Shown: positions 8,714 to 19,220, counted from the stretch's first letter. The stretch is 32,431 nt of DNA from Proteus mirabilis ATCC 29906 (GCF_000160755.1 NZ_GG668579.1:218352-250782), one strand, 5' to 3'. The notes: generated from the sequence alone by a model not told the origin. Made by a program: numbers and translations.

Positions 8714-9488
8714 GAACGCCTCCTTGGTTTAATGAATGCACCAGTCGTTTTACAATTTCCGCTAAACGAGGATCATTCGCTTGGCGTAACCATTCATCAA
8801 CACGCCCACTGACTTCTTGTACTGTGGCACCATCAAGTAAAGTGAGGAAATGATCACTAATTTGTCGCCCTTGATAATAACCAGCAAGACGACGAGCTTC
8901 ACGCTCTATCATTACCCGAGTATCAAGAGGGATCGACGGTAGTAACAGTGACGCTTGCTCATTATCTACTTCAGTGTGATTTTGACCTTTTAGTTTTTGA
9001 TCTAATAAGCCTAATGCCACAGCAAAACCATAAATAGTTGCTGCAGGTGTCGGAGGACAACCAGGGATCCACACATCAATAGGAACAATGGTTTCACTCC
9101 CACCCCATACACAATAGAGATCGTGGAATATCCCACCACCACAACCACAAGCCCCATAAGAGATACAAATTTTGGGATCTGGTGCTGATTCATAAGCACG
9201 TAATGCCGGTACACGCATTTGGCGTGTTACGGCACCAGTAAATAACAAAATATCAGCATGGCGAGGTGAAGCAACCACCTTGATACCAAATCGCTCGGCA
9301 TCAAAAACAGGTGTAATTGCAGAGAAAATTTCAATCTCACAACCATTACAACCACCACAGTCAACACGATAAACATACGCGGAACGTTGAATATCTTTCA
9401 ATAACGTTTTTTTCAGCTTTTTCACCTGATCACTTAATGTGATAGGTTGGCTGACATGATGATTGATGGGAATTTCTGGTAGACTCAT
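8706..9488 (-). CDS. hyfI: Hydrogenase-4 small subunit, NuoB-like
   Basis: 260 residues (E. coli HyfI about 252). Carries the proximal [4Fe-4S] cluster that passes electrons to the NiFe site. The cysteine ligands are visible in [11 protein letters not shown] (about residues 43-53), in [11 protein letters not shown] (about 111-121) and in PGCPPTP (about 142-148). As in HycG and NuoB it lacks the twin-arginine signal of periplasmic hydrogenases, so it works on the cytoplasmic side. The start overlaps the hyfH stop by four bases. Confidence 0.95.
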   Translation of the reverse strand: MSLPEIPINHHVSQPITLSDQVKKLKKTLLKDIQRSAYVYRVDCGGCNGCEIEIFSAITPVFDAERFGIKVVASPRHADILLFTGAVTRQMRVPALRAYESAPDPKICISYGACGCGGGIFHDLYCVWGGSETIVPIDVWIPGCPPTPAATIYGFAVALGLLDQKLKGQNHTEVDNEQASLLLPSIPLDTRVMIEREARRLAGYYQGRQISDHFLTLLDGATVQEVSGRVDEWLRQANDPRLAEIVKRLVHSLNQGGVHV

Positions 9489-10039
9489 TTTTTCACACTC
9501 CCGACATTGCCCATACTAATATTTTCTTGACCATCAGAGAGTAGGTTATGTTTACGTTTACACTCTGGGCAAGTTTCAAATTGTGGACGCATTGCCTCAA
9601 CAGTTTGTGCATCCCAACCCGATTGCACCAGCAGTGCCATAGCGTAATCAACAGATTTTCTAGGTGTAAAGGGTTGATGACACTCACGGCAGCTTAATAA
9701 TTTAAATGTACCTTTAATATAAAGATCTGATTTTTGTGTGACTGCCGTTTCAAACATATCTGATAATACAATTGCCCGAGTTGGGCAGACTTCTTCACAG
9801 CGGCCGCAATAAATACAACGACCAATAAATAACTGCCAGTGACGTTCACCCGTTTCGAGGTTGGTTTCCATGGTCAGTGCATTCGCAGGACATGCAGAAG
9901 TACAAGCCCCACAAACAATACATTGCTCAGGTGAGTACTCAGGTTTTCCTCTAAAACCATCAGGGAGTTCTAATGGTTTAAAAGGATATTTTGTTGTTGC
10001 ATCGCCTGTTTTGATAATGGTTTTAAACAATTTTAACAT
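9485..10039 (-). CDS. hyfH: Hydrogenase-4 ferredoxin-like subunit, NuoI/HycF type
   Basis: 184 residues with two classical [4Fe-4S] ferredoxin motifs: [12 protein letters not shown] (about residues 40-51) and [12 protein letters not shown] (about 75-86). The C-terminal part has two extra CxxC pairs ([13 protein letters not shown]), also found in HycF/HyfH. It would link the outer electron carrier HyfA to the HyfI/HyfG catalytic unit. Coding ends four bases into hyfI. Confidence 0.94.
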   Translation of the reverse strand: MLKLFKTIIKTGDATTKYPFKPLELPDGFRGKPEYSPEQCIVCGACTSACPANALTMETNLETGERHWQLFIGRCIYCGRCEEVCPTRAIVLSDMFETAVTQKSDLYIKGTFKLLSCRECHQPFTPRKSVDYAMALLVQSGWDAQTVEAMRPQFETCPECKRKHNLLSDGQENISMGNVGSVKK

Positions 10040-10050
10040 CGTTCAGTCCC

Positions 10051-11784
10051 TCACTTGAGCGGCGAATTTTTACGTTCGATGCTATAACGTTCAATTTCTT
10101 TATAAGAAACTGTTTTCGATTTACGTTTTTTCACATCGACAAGCGTTACCCTGTCAGTACAGGAGTAACAAGGATCGAGGCTACCGATAATTAATGGTGC
10201 ATCAGAAACCGTATTTCCTTGTAACATATAACGTAGTACTGGCCAGTTAGCGTAAGTGGCCGCACGACAACGCCAACGGAATAATTTTTGATTATCACCC
10301 AACATACTCCAGTGAATATCTTCACCTCGTGGAGCTTCGGTAAAACCAAGTGCAAATTTATAAGGTTGGTAGGTAAAGCCTTCAGTTAATAACGGTCCTT
10401 CTGGCAGATTATCTAAGGCATATTCAATCATTGCCATAGAATCAAGCACTTCCTTAATACGCACCATCACACGTGAGAAAACATCCCCACCTTCATAACT
10501 AAATAGGGTTAATGGTAAGTTGCCATAATCTGCAAATGGGTGATCAAAGCGTACATCACGTTTAAAACCACTGGCTCTGATCATCGGGCCTACCGGACTG
10601 AAATCACGCGCGACTTTCTTATCTAAAATCCCGACCCCAACGGTACGCTGTTCCATATTTGGCGCAGAAAGTAAGATGTCGACTAATTCAGTGACTTCTT
10701 TGCGCATTTCTCTGACTAATTGGATAGTTTTAATACGTTGATCTTTTAAAATATCGCGACGAATACCACCAATTAAGTTTAAGCCGTAGGTTTTACGTGC
10801 TCCCGTCAGCATTTCAGCAATCTGCATGGATTTTTCACGAATACGGAAGAATTGCATGAAACCGGTATCAAATCCGGTAAAGTGACTTGCTAAACCGATA
10901 TTTAATAAATGACTATGTAGACGTTCAACTTCTAATAAAATAGAACGGATAGTATGAGCGCGACGAGGCACTTCAATACCTAACGCATTTTCAACAGAAG
11001 TGGTATATGCCACGCTATGTGTAAAGCCACAAATCCCACAGACACGGTCTGATAGGAAAGTCACTTCATTATAGCCCATACGGGTTTCTGCCAATTTTTC
11101 CATACCACGGTGTACATAGAACATGCGATAGTCAGCATCAACAATATTTTCACCGTCAACAAATAAACGGAAATGTCCCGGTTCATCAGACGTAATATGC
11201 ATAGGGCCGATAGGAACGACACGCGCATCTTGTTTGCCTTCGTTCACAAACGGATAGGTTTCTGTTTCTGTGGTTGGCGTTGGACGTTGGCGATAATCCA
11301 TGGCATCTTTACGTAACGGATACATATCTTCAGGCCAATCATCTGGAAGCACTAAACGACGCTCATCCGGTAAGCCCACAGGAATAAGACCATACATATC
11401 ACGAATTTCACGCTCTCCCCATACTGCTGCAGGAACTCGCGGGGTAACAGAAGGAAATTCAAGTGTAATAGGACTAACGTGTGCTTTAACGACTATCCAG
11501 CACTTTTCACCCTCTTCCATCGATAAGGCGTAATAGACGGCATAATCACCATTTAAACTACGTTCATCGTTACCAAATAAAACAGGTAACCAGCCTCCTA
11601 AACCGTAATATAGATACTCCACCACTTCAGGCAGTGATCCCGTTTTAACTGTTATCGTCAATTGATCAGCGGTTTGTCGCTCTTCATCAAGAATAGCTGA
11701 TGGGAATTTTTCTCGAACTTTAGCAACATAACCCGCACCGAGTTCGTTTCCCTCTTTTCTACTGACATAATTTTGATAGCTCAC
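10051..11784 (-). CDS. hyfG: Hydrogenase-4 large subunit, NuoC-NuoD fusion with NiFe site
   Basis: 577 residues (E. coli HyfG about 571). The first ~180 residues are the NuoC-like domain, the rest the NuoD/HycE catalytic domain. NiFe cysteines: RVCGICG near residues 247-252 and DPCYSC near 537-542. After DPCYSCTDR there are exactly 32 residues (beginning VTLVDV), the same length as the tail cut from HycE, so cleavage is predicted after Arg545. The intact tail implies dependence on HycI. Active site faces the cytoplasm. Only one base separates it from hyfF. No sign of damage. Confidence 0.96.
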   Translation of the reverse strand: MSYQNYVSRKEGNELGAGYVAKVREKFPSAILDEERQTADQLTITVKTGSLPEVVEYLYYGLGGWLPVLFGNDERSLNGDYAVYYALSMEEGEKCWIVVKAHVSPITLEFPSVTPRVPAAVWGEREIRDMYGLIPVGLPDERRLVLPDDWPEDMYPLRKDAMDYRQRPTPTTETETYPFVNEGKQDARVVPIGPMHITSDEPGHFRLFVDGENIVDADYRMFYVHRGMEKLAETRMGYNEVTFLSDRVCGICGFTHSVAYTTSVENALGIEVPRRAHTIRSILLEVERLHSHLLNIGLASHFTGFDTGFMQFFRIREKSMQIAEMLTGARKTYGLNLIGGIRRDILKDQRIKTIQLVREMRKEVTELVDILLSAPNMEQRTVGVGILDKKVARDFSPVGPMIRASGFKRDVRFDHPFADYGNLPLTLFSYEGGDVFSRVMVRIKEVLDSMAMIEYALDNLPEGPLLTEGFTYQPYKFALGFTEAPRGEDIHWSMLGDNQKLFRWRCRAATYANWPVLRYMLQGNTVSDAPLIIGSLDPCYSCTDRVTLVDVKKRKSKTVSYKEIERYSIERKNSPLK

Positions 11785-11785
11785 G

Positions 11786-13354
11786 TTACTTCTCCTGAAC
11801 CGATATTGATGGATTGCTGATTAACGTTGTTGGCCATGTATAATTTGGTGATCCACTCTCATCGATATTCATCACGATATTGGCTGCATTCTCCAATAAC
11901 TCACTGACTGGCTTAGGAATATGTGTTCCCATTAACAACATAAGCGCAATCAAAATGATCATCGGTAGTGTGGTTAATAGACCTAATTCACCTTTGGCAA
12001 CCACATCCGGTTTTGGACCAAATACCGTTTTAGCTACCATACGAACTAATCCACCTAATACTACGGTTAATAACAATAATAATAGAATTGTTAATCCCAT
12101 ATGCTTAGCTGCTAAGCCTGCAACAACAATCATAAATTCACTGATAAAGACATTAAATGGTGGCATGCCCCCTAATGCCAAAGCACCGCCAGCAAATAAT
12201 GCAGCACTTAATGGCATTACTTTAAACATACCTTTCACGACATTTAGATCCCGTGTACCGTATTTCAGTAACACGTTACCAGAGCCGCAGAACAGCAATG
12301 CTTTTGCTAAGCTGTGGTTTAACGTGTGGAATAAAGCCGCCAAAATCCCAATCGGGCCACCAATACCCAGAGCCACTGCAATTAACCCCATGTTTTCCAC
12401 ACTGGAGTACGCTAATAAACGTTTCATATCGCGCTGGATCAGAATAAAGAACGCGGCGATAGCAACAGAGAGGAAGCCAAAGATTAACAATAGGTTACGA
12501 GTGAATTCAGTGCCTATTGCTGCATCAATAATAATGTAGTAACGAATAATGATTAACAGCGCACAGTTTAATAACACCGCAGATAACAGCGCACTAACAG
12601 GGCTTGGCGCTTCACTGTGAGCATCTGGTAACCATGCATGCATTGGGAATAACCCGGTTTTGGTACCGAAACCGATCAAAATAAATACAAAAGCTAAATG
12701 CATCAGTGTTGGATCTAACTGATGTGTATATTTCAACACTTCTGTCCAGAAGATGGCCTGATCAGGATCAGGCATAAAGCTTGCTGCATTGGCATAAACT
12801 AAAATTGTGCCAAAAAGACCAAATGCGACACCGACACTACAGATAATAATGTACTTCCATGCAGCTTCTAATGAAGAGCGTTGACCATAAATCCCTACTA
12901 AAAAAGCAGAGCTTAATGTTGTGGCTTCAATCGCGGCCCACATCAAGATCAAGTTATTACTGGTGATCGCTAATAACATGGTGAAAAGGAAGAGGTGGAA
13001 GAAACCATAGTAGTTACATAAAGTACGAACAGAAATTTCGCCCTCATCCACTTCATGATTCATATAACCAATAGAATACAGGCCGGTTAAAAAACCAATG
13101 ATGCCTAAAATGGCTAGAAATAGTGCCCCTAAACTATCAACATGAACCCATTTCGCTGCCGCCAGTATTTCGCCATGGGACATCACATCAGCAACAGTGC
13201 CTAACGCGGCAATGACTAAGACAAAAATACCTATAGTATGAATGCCTGTAACGATAGGACGTGCCGCTGCTTTCAATAATGGGCTTAAAAATGCCAATAT
13301 CGAAAATACCAGCGGTGCAAACATTAAGATTGTTAACATGGTTGTTTGATTCAT
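11786..13354 (-). CDS. hyfF: Hydrogenase-4 membrane subunit, antiporter-like (HyfF)
   Basis: 522-residue polytopic inner-membrane protein of the NuoL/M/N and Mrp antiporter family (E. coli HyfF about 526). Strong matches include [20 protein letters not shown] (about residues 138-157), the motif [20 protein letters not shown] (about 230-249) and [20 protein letters not shown]. Hyf has extra antiporter-like subunits compared with the Hyc formate hydrogenlyase, which is why it is thought capable of ion translocation. hyfF, hyfD and hyfB are all intact here. Confidence 0.95.
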   Translation of the reverse strand: MNQTTMLTILMFAPLVFSILAFLSPLLKAAARPIVTGIHTIGIFVLVIAALGTVADVMSHGEILAAAKWVHVDSLGALFLAILGIIGFLTGLYSIGYMNHEVDEGEISVRTLCNYYGFFHLFLFTMLLAITSNNLILMWAAIEATTLSSAFLVGIYGQRSSLEAAWKYIIICSVGVAFGLFGTILVYANAASFMPDPDQAIFWTEVLKYTHQLDPTLMHLAFVFILIGFGTKTGLFPMHAWLPDAHSEAPSPVSALLSAVLLNCALLIIIRYYIIIDAAIGTEFTRNLLLIFGFLSVAIAAFFILIQRDMKRLLAYSSVENMGLIAVALGIGGPIGILAALFHTLNHSLAKALLFCGSGNVLLKYGTRDLNVVKGMFKVMPLSAALFAGGALALGGMPPFNVFISEFMIVVAGLAAKHMGLTILLLLLLTVVLGGLVRMVAKTVFGPKPDVVAKGELGLLTTLPMIILIALMLLMGTHIPKPVSELLENAANIVMNIDESGSPNYTWPTTLISNPSISVQEK

Positions 13355-13358
13355 CTCC

Positions 13359-14009
13359 TCACCCCTTCAGCGCGGTCAGTTGATCCACGTTCAGTGTGTT
13401 GAGCGTGCGGTAAATCTTACGCGCCAATACTGCCATGACAATCACAGCAAAAATGGCATCCGTTGCTATACCAATTTCTACCAACTCTGGTGCCCTCCAC
13501 GCTAATAAAGCGAGTGTTAAGTGAGAGCCGTTTTCCATTAAGCAGTAACCAAATGCTTGTTTTAGAATATTTCGTTGAGTCACAATACACAGTAGACCTA
13601 GCATAAAATGGCCTAAAGAGACCGCTAATGCAGGTTTCAATTCCGCCACCATAGGTATTTGAATTGGCTCAACCACAAACCAGCATAAAATCACAATCAC
13701 GGCGGCTAATAACATCAATAATGCCGGTTTAATGACACTGATATTGGCGCTCGGATCGGATAATTTGCGGAAGGCAAATCCTAAGATAAGTGGAACGAGT
13801 AGAACTTTGGTAAAGAAGGCGGTTATCGCCCAAAGTGTCAGTTGATGTGCATCTAGCGTATTTGCTAAAGTGACAAAAATCATCACCAAAACAAAGGATT
13901 GCAGAGCATAAAACCAACAGGAAGCAATAGGCTTTCTTGCGCCTATCACCAGTAGCGAGGTGATCATCATTAACCCCGCTAAATTATTAACAATAAGTGC
14001 TCCAGTCAT
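13359..14009 (-). CDS. hyfE: Hydrogenase-4 membrane subunit HyfE
   Basis: 216 residues, identical in length to E. coli HyfE. Mostly hydrophobic with several predicted membrane helices and the conserved stretch [35 protein letters not shown] near residues 155-185 (first part shown by ENG and the acidic PELVE). Related to the NuoK/MrpC type of small subunit, and absent from the simpler Hyc complex, so it marks this cluster as hydrogenase-4. Gap of 11 bp to hyfD and 4 bp to hyfF. Confidence 0.93.
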   Translation of the reverse strand: MTGALIVNNLAGLMMITSLLVIGARKPIASCWFYALQSFVLVMIFVTLANTLDAHQLTLWAITAFFTKVLLVPLILGFAFRKLSDPSANISVIKPALLMLLAAVIVILCWFVVEPIQIPMVAELKPALAVSLGHFMLGLLCIVTQRNILKQAFGYCLMENGSHLTLALLAWRAPELVEIGIATDAIFAVIVMAVLARKIYRTLNTLNVDQLTALKG

Positions 14010-14020
14010 GATTTATCCCC

Positions 14021-15460
14021 TTATCCTAGCCAAGTCACAGCAATAACACTGGATGCGAAAGACATAATAATCAGTATTCCAATCACAATTTGCATTGCCA
14101 TAGGAACCGGTTGTCCTTGCGCAACTTCTTTACTTGGTTCTCCTGGCACCACACGGCCAAACCAGTAGATAAACCAAGTGAAACTTGCAACAGATTCAAT
14201 CAGTACCAGAACCATAATAGGTGTCATTACCCAGAACACACTCGATAATTCAAAGCCTGCTGCAAAGATAGGGAATTTACTAAAGAAACCATTGAGTGGT
14301 GGTACACCTGCAATCGCTAACGCAGCAACACAAAAGCCCACACCCAGCAATGGATATTTATTAATTAACCCTTTTAAGCGCGGTAACATACGAGTACCAC
14401 AGCTATAACTCAGAGCACCTGCGACTAAGAAGAACAAACTTTTAGCAAAAGCGTGGTTAAAGATATAAGCCACACCACCATTAAAGGCTTCACGAGGTCC
14501 AAAGATTGAGATAGATAACGCGAGGAAGATATAAGAAAGCTGTGTAATGGTTGACCATGCTAACAGACGTTTCATATCTTTTTGTGGCAGATACATCATA
14601 AAGCCATAAATCAGAGTGATAACCGCCATGGCGATCCCCACCCAACCAATGATATGAGGGACATCACCGGCTGAAATAATGGCACGAGCAAAGATATACA
14701 CACCCACTTTAACCATTGACGCAGCGTGTAAGTAAGCACTTACAGGTGTTGGTGCTTCCATTGCATCAGGTAACCAAGCTTGTAAAGGAAGCTGTGCTGA
14801 TTTACCCCAAGCAGCAAACAGAATACCGCCAAAGACAATCAGTTTTGTTGGCTCATCTAATGTTGCTATCGCAGTTAGTTCAAACGAACCCGTACTTACA
14901 AACAAGGTTGCAGCTGCAAGATACAGACCGATTGACGCAATATGAGTAATTAACAATGCCTTCATTGCCGAACGCAATGACTTCTCTGATTGGTAATAAC
15001 CAATTAATGCCCAAGAACAACCACCGGTAATTTCAAAAAACAGCAGTTGCCCTAAAATGGTAGATGACAGTACTAAACCTGCCATAGCACCAATAAAGAT
15101 CAACAGGAAAGCATAATAACGACGAGTCCCATCATGAGGATGCTCACGGTTACCGTTAGTGAGATAACCCGTTGAATAAAAACTGACGAGTAATCCTAAG
15201 AATACAACGGCAAAAGCAATTAAGGTACTGACGCGATCAATGGTAAAACCAAATAGCGCAACATCACCATATTGTACTAGCGTAATTGTGGTATCGACTT
15301 TACCTTCAGCGAGGAACTGCCAACCTAAAACAACAGTACCTAATGTGGCTAATAAAGCGAACAGTGTACATAACCACTTCGCCATCCGATTTGGCAGTAT
15401 GGACGTAATTAACGCCCCTGCAAATGGGATGAGTAAGGTCGCAAGAGCTATATTTTCCAT
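14021..15460 (-). CDS. hyfD: Hydrogenase-4 membrane subunit, antiporter-like (HyfD)
   Basis: NuoL/M/N-type polytopic membrane protein, 479 residues from the start chosen here, the same as E. coli HyfD, which also begins MENLAL. An upstream in-frame ATG at 15469 would add three residues, but it sits only two bases from the AAGGAG ribosome site. Landmarks: GQLLFFEITGGCSWALIGYY (around residue 145), SAQLPLQAWLPDAMEAPTPV (around 225), and DMKRLLAWSTITQLSY. It is likely one of the putative ion-pumping modules of the complex. Confidence 0.94.
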   Translation of the reverse strand: MENIALATLLIPFAGALITSILPNRMAKWLCTLFALLATLGTVVLGWQFLAEGKVDTTITLVQYGDVALFGFTIDRVSTLIAFAVVFLGLLVSFYSTGYLTNGNREHPHDGTRRYYAFLLIFIGAMAGLVLSSTILGQLLFFEITGGCSWALIGYYQSEKSLRSAMKALLITHIASIGLYLAAATLFVSTGSFELTAIATLDEPTKLIVFGGILFAAWGKSAQLPLQAWLPDAMEAPTPVSAYLHAASMVKVGVYIFARAIISAGDVPHIIGWVGIAMAVITLIYGFMMYLPQKDMKRLLAWSTITQLSYIFLALSISIFGPREAFNGGVAYIFNHAFAKSLFFLVAGALSYSCGTRMLPRLKGLINKYPLLGVGFCVAALAIAGVPPLNGFFSKFPIFAAGFELSSVFWVMTPIMVLVLIESVASFTWFIYWFGRVVPGEPSKEVAQGQPVPMAMQIVIGILIIMSFASSVIAVTWLG

Positions 15461-15475
15461 TGCAATCATCGCTCC

Positions 15476-16429
15476 TTATAGACCAGTTAAATAGAAAACA
15501 AAAGCCAGTGCCGCAACACCGAACCCTAACCATGTCACATGCTGAGTCAGTAAGAAGCGACCACGCGCTAAACTGTTTTCAACTAATGACGCTAATACAA
15601 ACACGACCAGCAATTTCACGGCCATTAACACTAAGGCGACAAGAAGCGCGACAAAAGTAAATTCAGTCGCTTTGCCAAAAGGAATAAATACGGCAAGGAA
15701 CAGCTCAGCAATCACCACTTGTTTTAAACCAATACCCAGTTTAACCATGGCAAAACCAGAGCCGGAGTACTCGGTTAGTGGTCCTTCTTGTAATTCTTGC
15801 TCTGCTTCCGCGACGTCAAAAGGCATTTTGCCCATTTCAATAAATGCCGCAAAAGCACAAGCCAATAAGGCTAAAAGTGTAGCTGTGGGTGATACCCAAC
15901 CTTGGGCGAGCGTCGCACTGATAGTGCCGACATTGGTTGAACCCACAATCAATGCCACCACAATCAACGAAAGCACTAAGATAGGCTCAACTAATACACC
16001 CAATGTCAGTTCACGGCTGGCCCCAATACCCGCAAATGGACTACCTGAATCCAAACCGGATAAAGAGAAAAAGAAACGAAATAGTGCAAACAGATAAATT
16101 AATGCAATTAAGTCCGCCGCACCGCCAAACAAAGAGGTTGCCGTAAAGACAGGCAATGCCATTGCCACTAATAACATGCTGCCTAATAACACATAAGGCA
16201 TCACTTGGAAGATCACGCCGGATTGCTCAGGGGCTACGGATTGACGTTTAAGTAATTTAAAAATATCTCGGTAATCCTGCCAAATACCAGGACCTTGACG
16301 CGAATGCATCTTGGCACGAATTTGGCGAGAAATACCTGTACATAATGGGGTTATCGCCAGCAGAAAGAGTGCTTGAATAACCGCGAATATTCCCATCATA
16401 AACGAAGGTGTTTCTTGGAAAGTCATCAT
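15476..16429 (-). CDS. hyfC: Hydrogenase-4 membrane subunit, NuoH-like (HyfC)
   Basis: 317 residues (E. coli HyfC 315). Member of the NuoH/HycD family that anchors the peripheral arm and forms the hinge between the catalytic site and the membrane arm. Clear landmarks: TGISRQIRAKMHSRQGPGIWQDY (residues about 29-50), LDSGSPFAGIGASRELTLG (about 120-138), and MGKMPFDVAEAEQELQEGPLTEYSG around residue 200, the glutamate-rich loop conserved in NuoH. Nine bases separate it from hyfB and six from the first in-frame hyfD ATG. Confidence 0.95.
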   Translation of the reverse strand: MMTFQETPSFMMGIFAVIQALFLLAITPLCTGISRQIRAKMHSRQGPGIWQDYRDIFKLLKRQSVAPEQSGVIFQVMPYVLLGSMLLVAMALPVFTATSLFGGAADLIALIYLFALFRFFFSLSGLDSGSPFAGIGASRELTLGVLVEPILVLSLIVVALIVGSTNVGTISATLAQGWVSPTATLLALLACAFAAFIEMGKMPFDVAEAEQELQEGPLTEYSGSGFAMVKLGIGLKQVVIAELFLAVFIPFGKATEFTFVALLVALVLMAVKLLVVFVLASLVENSLARGRFLLTQHVTWLGFGVAALAFVFYLTGL

Positions 16430-16438
16430 TCCCTCTCC

Positions 16439-18454
16439 TTACGCTGCGATAACTAAAAGCAAGATGACCAGCGCTGCCACCACGTATAGACAATAGAGTC
16501 TGAAATCGCCGCCTTGTAGGCATTGGATACGTTTAGCAAAACGTTGGATACCACGAACCAATGGATAAATAATGCTTTCATCCCAGAATGGTTCGACCTT
16601 TTCAGCACCGAGCTGTGTTTTATTAAAGCCACGTGAAAGCCAAGGTGATGGATCAAGCTGTTTACGCATACGATAAAGTGGTGCAAACATACTACGTAGT
16701 GCTTGAGTAAAGCCCCCAGCGGACACCGCCATGTCTTTTTCCCAGACATAACCACAAGCCCATGGATTACCTTTACGGCGAAATGCAGGTTGACCACCTT
16801 TTAAGCCGAGATAAATTAAGAATGGAATTAGTGGTAAGGCGATTAATAAAATAAATGTTAAGGCAGGAGAGAACATCGCTTGTGATGCACTATCAGGGAC
16901 TAATATCGCACCTTGAGTCACTGTTAATGCACTGGTTTCGCTAAGTGACATTGCAATATTGGCAATAATTGGCGCAATAAAAGCCGCACCCACACCTAAT
17001 ACAACACAGAAAAGTGCTAATAACCCCATAGCAATGGTCATTGGCAACGGTACTTCTTTAGCTTTAGTCGCTTGCTCACTACGTGGGCCACCGCAAAAAC
17101 TGACGCCATAAACTTTGACGAAACACATTGCCGCTAATGCCCCGGTAATTGCCAACATAATAATGGCAATAGGACCACTTAAGCGCATGACAAAGTTACC
17201 ATCGTAACTCATCGTAAATAGTGATTGATAAGTATACCACTCACTCACAAAACCATTTAATGGCGGTAATGCTGAAATTGCCATACAACCAATTAAGAAT
17301 GCTGTTGCAGTGTAAGGCATTAGTTTGGCTAATCCACCCATCTTATCCATATCACGAGTGTGAATTTGATTAATAATGGCTCCGGCACCTAAGAACAATA
17401 ATCCTTTAAATACCGCGTGGTTTAATAAATGGTATAACGCACCAAGCAGACCGAGAGCGGCAATCACTGGATGATCGGTTGCCATACCTACCATGCCAAC
17501 TCCCACGCCCATCAAGATGATGCCGATATTTTCAACGGTGTGCCATGCAAGTAGACGTTTTAAATCGTGCTCTGCTAATGCGTACATAACCCCTAATACA
17601 GAAGAGACAGCACCGAATGCGAGAACGACAATTCCCCACCACATTTGTGAAGCACCTAATAAATCAATGCCTACTTTGATGATGCCAAAAATACCAATTT
17701 TCACCATCACCCCAGACATTAATGCTGAAGCGTGAGAGGGTGCTGCGGGGTGCGCTTTTGGCAACCAACTGTGTAATGGCAACATACCGGCTTTGGCACC
17801 AAATCCGAAGAAGCCCAGTAAGAACACCACAGAAGCCATTGCAGGGGAAAGAGAAAGTTGACGAAATGAATCAAAATCAAGGCTACCGCTTTCACGCCAC
17901 ATTAAGAAGAAGGCTATCATGATTAGCACAGAGCCTGCGTGAGCGATAAAGAAGTAGAGTAAACCGGCGTGGATAGATTCGTCATCTTGGTCAGCGATGA
18001 CTAAGAACCAAGATGCTAACGACATCATTTCAAATAGGATAATAAAGTAAAACGCATTATCCATAACAATCAGTCCTACCATGGAAGCAATAAAGAGATT
18101 CATAAAAAATCCCATACTCCATGCGCCGCGACCTTTGTATTCTTGAACATAAGAGAGTGAATACAACGCACAAACAGTGACGAGTAAAGAAATGACAAAC
18201 ACCATAAAGGCGCCAAGCATATCCATACGCACCACAAAAGCGGCGAAATCAAATGGCCCAGCCATAGCAAAACTGATTGTTTCACCATTTAAAATAACCG
18301 GTAATGCGCTTAAAACACCTAATACACCACCGATGATTGCGCTGATCCCCGATATTAGGATTGCCAATCCTTCCTGTTTCTTTAAAAACAGTGCAATAAC
18401 GCCACCAACAACATACAGGATGATTGACCACATCAGTAACTGAAGAGGTTCCAT
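16439..18454 (-). CDS. hyfB: Hydrogenase-4 membrane subunit, NuoL-like (HyfB)
   Basis: 671 residues (E. coli HyfB 672). Large polytopic membrane subunit of the NuoL/HycC type. Landmarks are FGFGAKAGMLPLHSWLPKAH around residue 215, the helix-rich core with GVGMVGMATDHPVIAALG, and NHAVFKGLLFLGAGAI around residue 345. A C-terminal extension (residues about 560-671) with the soluble-looking stretch containing NPWACGYVWEKD ends in a final membrane helix, matching the amphipathic lateral element found in NuoL/HycC proteins. It starts one base after the hyfA stop. Confidence 0.95.
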   Translation of the reverse strand: MEPLQLLMWSIILYVVGGVIALFLKKQEGLAILISGISAIIGGVLGVLSALPVILNGETISFAMAGPFDFAAFVVRMDMLGAFMVFVISLLVTVCALYSLSYVQEYKGRGAWSMGFFMNLFIASMVGLIVMDNAFYFIILFEMMSLASWFLVIADQDDESIHAGLLYFFIAHAGSVLIMIAFFLMWRESGSLDFDSFRQLSLSPAMASVVFLLGFFGFGAKAGMLPLHSWLPKAHPAAPSHASALMSGVMVKIGIFGIIKVGIDLLGASQMWWGIVVLAFGAVSSVLGVMYALAEHDLKRLLAWHTVENIGIILMGVGVGMVGMATDHPVIAALGLLGALYHLLNHAVFKGLLFLGAGAIINQIHTRDMDKMGGLAKLMPYTATAFLIGCMAISALPPLNGFVSEWYTYQSLFTMSYDGNFVMRLSGPIAIIMLAITGALAAMCFVKVYGVSFCGGPRSEQATKAKEVPLPMTIAMGLLALFCVVLGVGAAFIAPIIANIAMSLSETSALTVTQGAILVPDSASQAMFSPALTFILLIALPLIPFLIYLGLKGGQPAFRRKGNPWACGYVWEKDMAVSAGGFTQALRSMFAPLYRMRKQLDPSPWLSRGFNKTQLGAEKVEPFWDESIIYPLVRGIQRFAKRIQCLQGGDFRLYCLYVVAALVILLLVIAA

Positions 18455-18455
18455 A

Positions 18456-19076
18456 TTACTTGCGCTCCTGTGTCAACGTAGATAGATCATCAAGACTTGT
18501 CATAGGTTCCATCACAGAGTCTAAACGACGCGCTTTCATCTGCTCTTCAAGGCTATCTTCTTCAACTAGATGTAAGGCATCTGTCGGACAGACTTTTACG
18601 CAAGCAGGCCCCTCATCTGAGAAAGCACACAAGTCACATTTCACTGCTATTGCGCGAATACCCGCATTCCATGCAAGGAATGGATTGGTAGTAGGAAGAC
18701 TTGCGGGCACATCTGCCAGCATCTCTTCAGGCACAAAATGGTCAAACACAGCCGGTAAGTTAACGGGTTTACTGCCTGATGGTGTAATCGCACCAAAAGG
18801 ACATACCAAACCGCATAACTTACAGCCAATACACAAGCTCTCATTAAGAAAGATCATATTATCTTCATGAGTAATGGCATTGACTGGGCACACACTAGCA
18901 CAAGGAGCATCCTCACAATGCCGACAAAGCATCGGGGCGGTCTGATCCTCCACTTTTACCACTGTAAGACGCGGATGCGCCTGTAATCCCACAGCTTGGT
19001 GTACTTCCGAACAAGCTGCCATACAGGTATTACACCCTATGCATCGTTGTGGCTCTGCAATAACAAAGCGATTCAT
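18456..19076 (-). CDS. hyfA: Hydrogenase-4 electron-transfer polyferredoxin (HyfA)
   Basis: 206-residue HycB-type protein with four [4Fe-4S] motifs: CIGCNTCMAAC (near the N-terminus), CRHCEDAPCASVC, CIGCKLCGLVC and CDLC...CVKVC. It is expected to accept electrons from formate dehydrogenase (FdhF) and pass them to the hydrogenase. I start at the ATG at 19076 (MNRFVIAEP), as in E. coli HyfA, not at 19085: GGAGG directly abuts the 19085 ATG but lies nine bases before the 19076 ATG. First gene of the operon, with a sigma-54 promoter upstream. No fdhF gene is in this window. Confidence 0.95.
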   Translation of the reverse strand: MNRFVIAEPQRCIGCNTCMAACSEVHQAVGLQAHPRLTVVKVEDQTAPMLCRHCEDAPCASVCPVNAITHEDNMIFLNESLCIGCKLCGLVCPFGAITPSGSKPVNLPAVFDHFVPEEMLADVPASLPTTNPFLAWNAGIRAIAVKCDLCAFSDEGPACVKVCPTDALHLVEEDSLEEQMKARRLDSVMEPMTSLDDLSTLTQERK

Positions 19077-19141
19077 TCGCCACATCCTCCGAGAAAAACG
19101 TTTAACAGCTCACGGCTGTCGTTAATTTTTCTCTAGATGAA

Positions 19142-19156
19142 GCATATTTCATGCCA
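19142..19156 (-). promoter_or_regulatory. Sigma-54 (-24/-12) promoter of the hyf operon
   Basis: Read on the minus strand: TGGCATGAAATATGC, followed by T. The GG and GC dinucleotides are separated by exactly ten bases, as sigma-54 promoters require (consensus TGGCAC-N5-TTGC). Transcription would begin near 19130, leaving a leader of about 54 bases to the hyfA ATG. E. coli hyc and hyf are both sigma-54 dependent, so the match is expected for this operon. Confidence 0.8.
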
Positions 19157-19220
19157 AGAGCAGTAATATTTTATTTTTGTTAAAAATCAATGCGTTATAA
19201 ATAAAAATTAATTTGCTTGA

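Noticed and set aside
11880-12539. 219-codon open frame on the + strand antisense to hyfF
   Set aside because: It runs opposite a highly conserved gene, has low-complexity Asn/Pro composition and no ribosome site; it is a shadow of the codon pattern of hyfF.
15672-16097. 141-codon open frame on the + strand antisense to hyfC
   Set aside because: Antisense to a conserved gene, no start signal and no recognisable domain.
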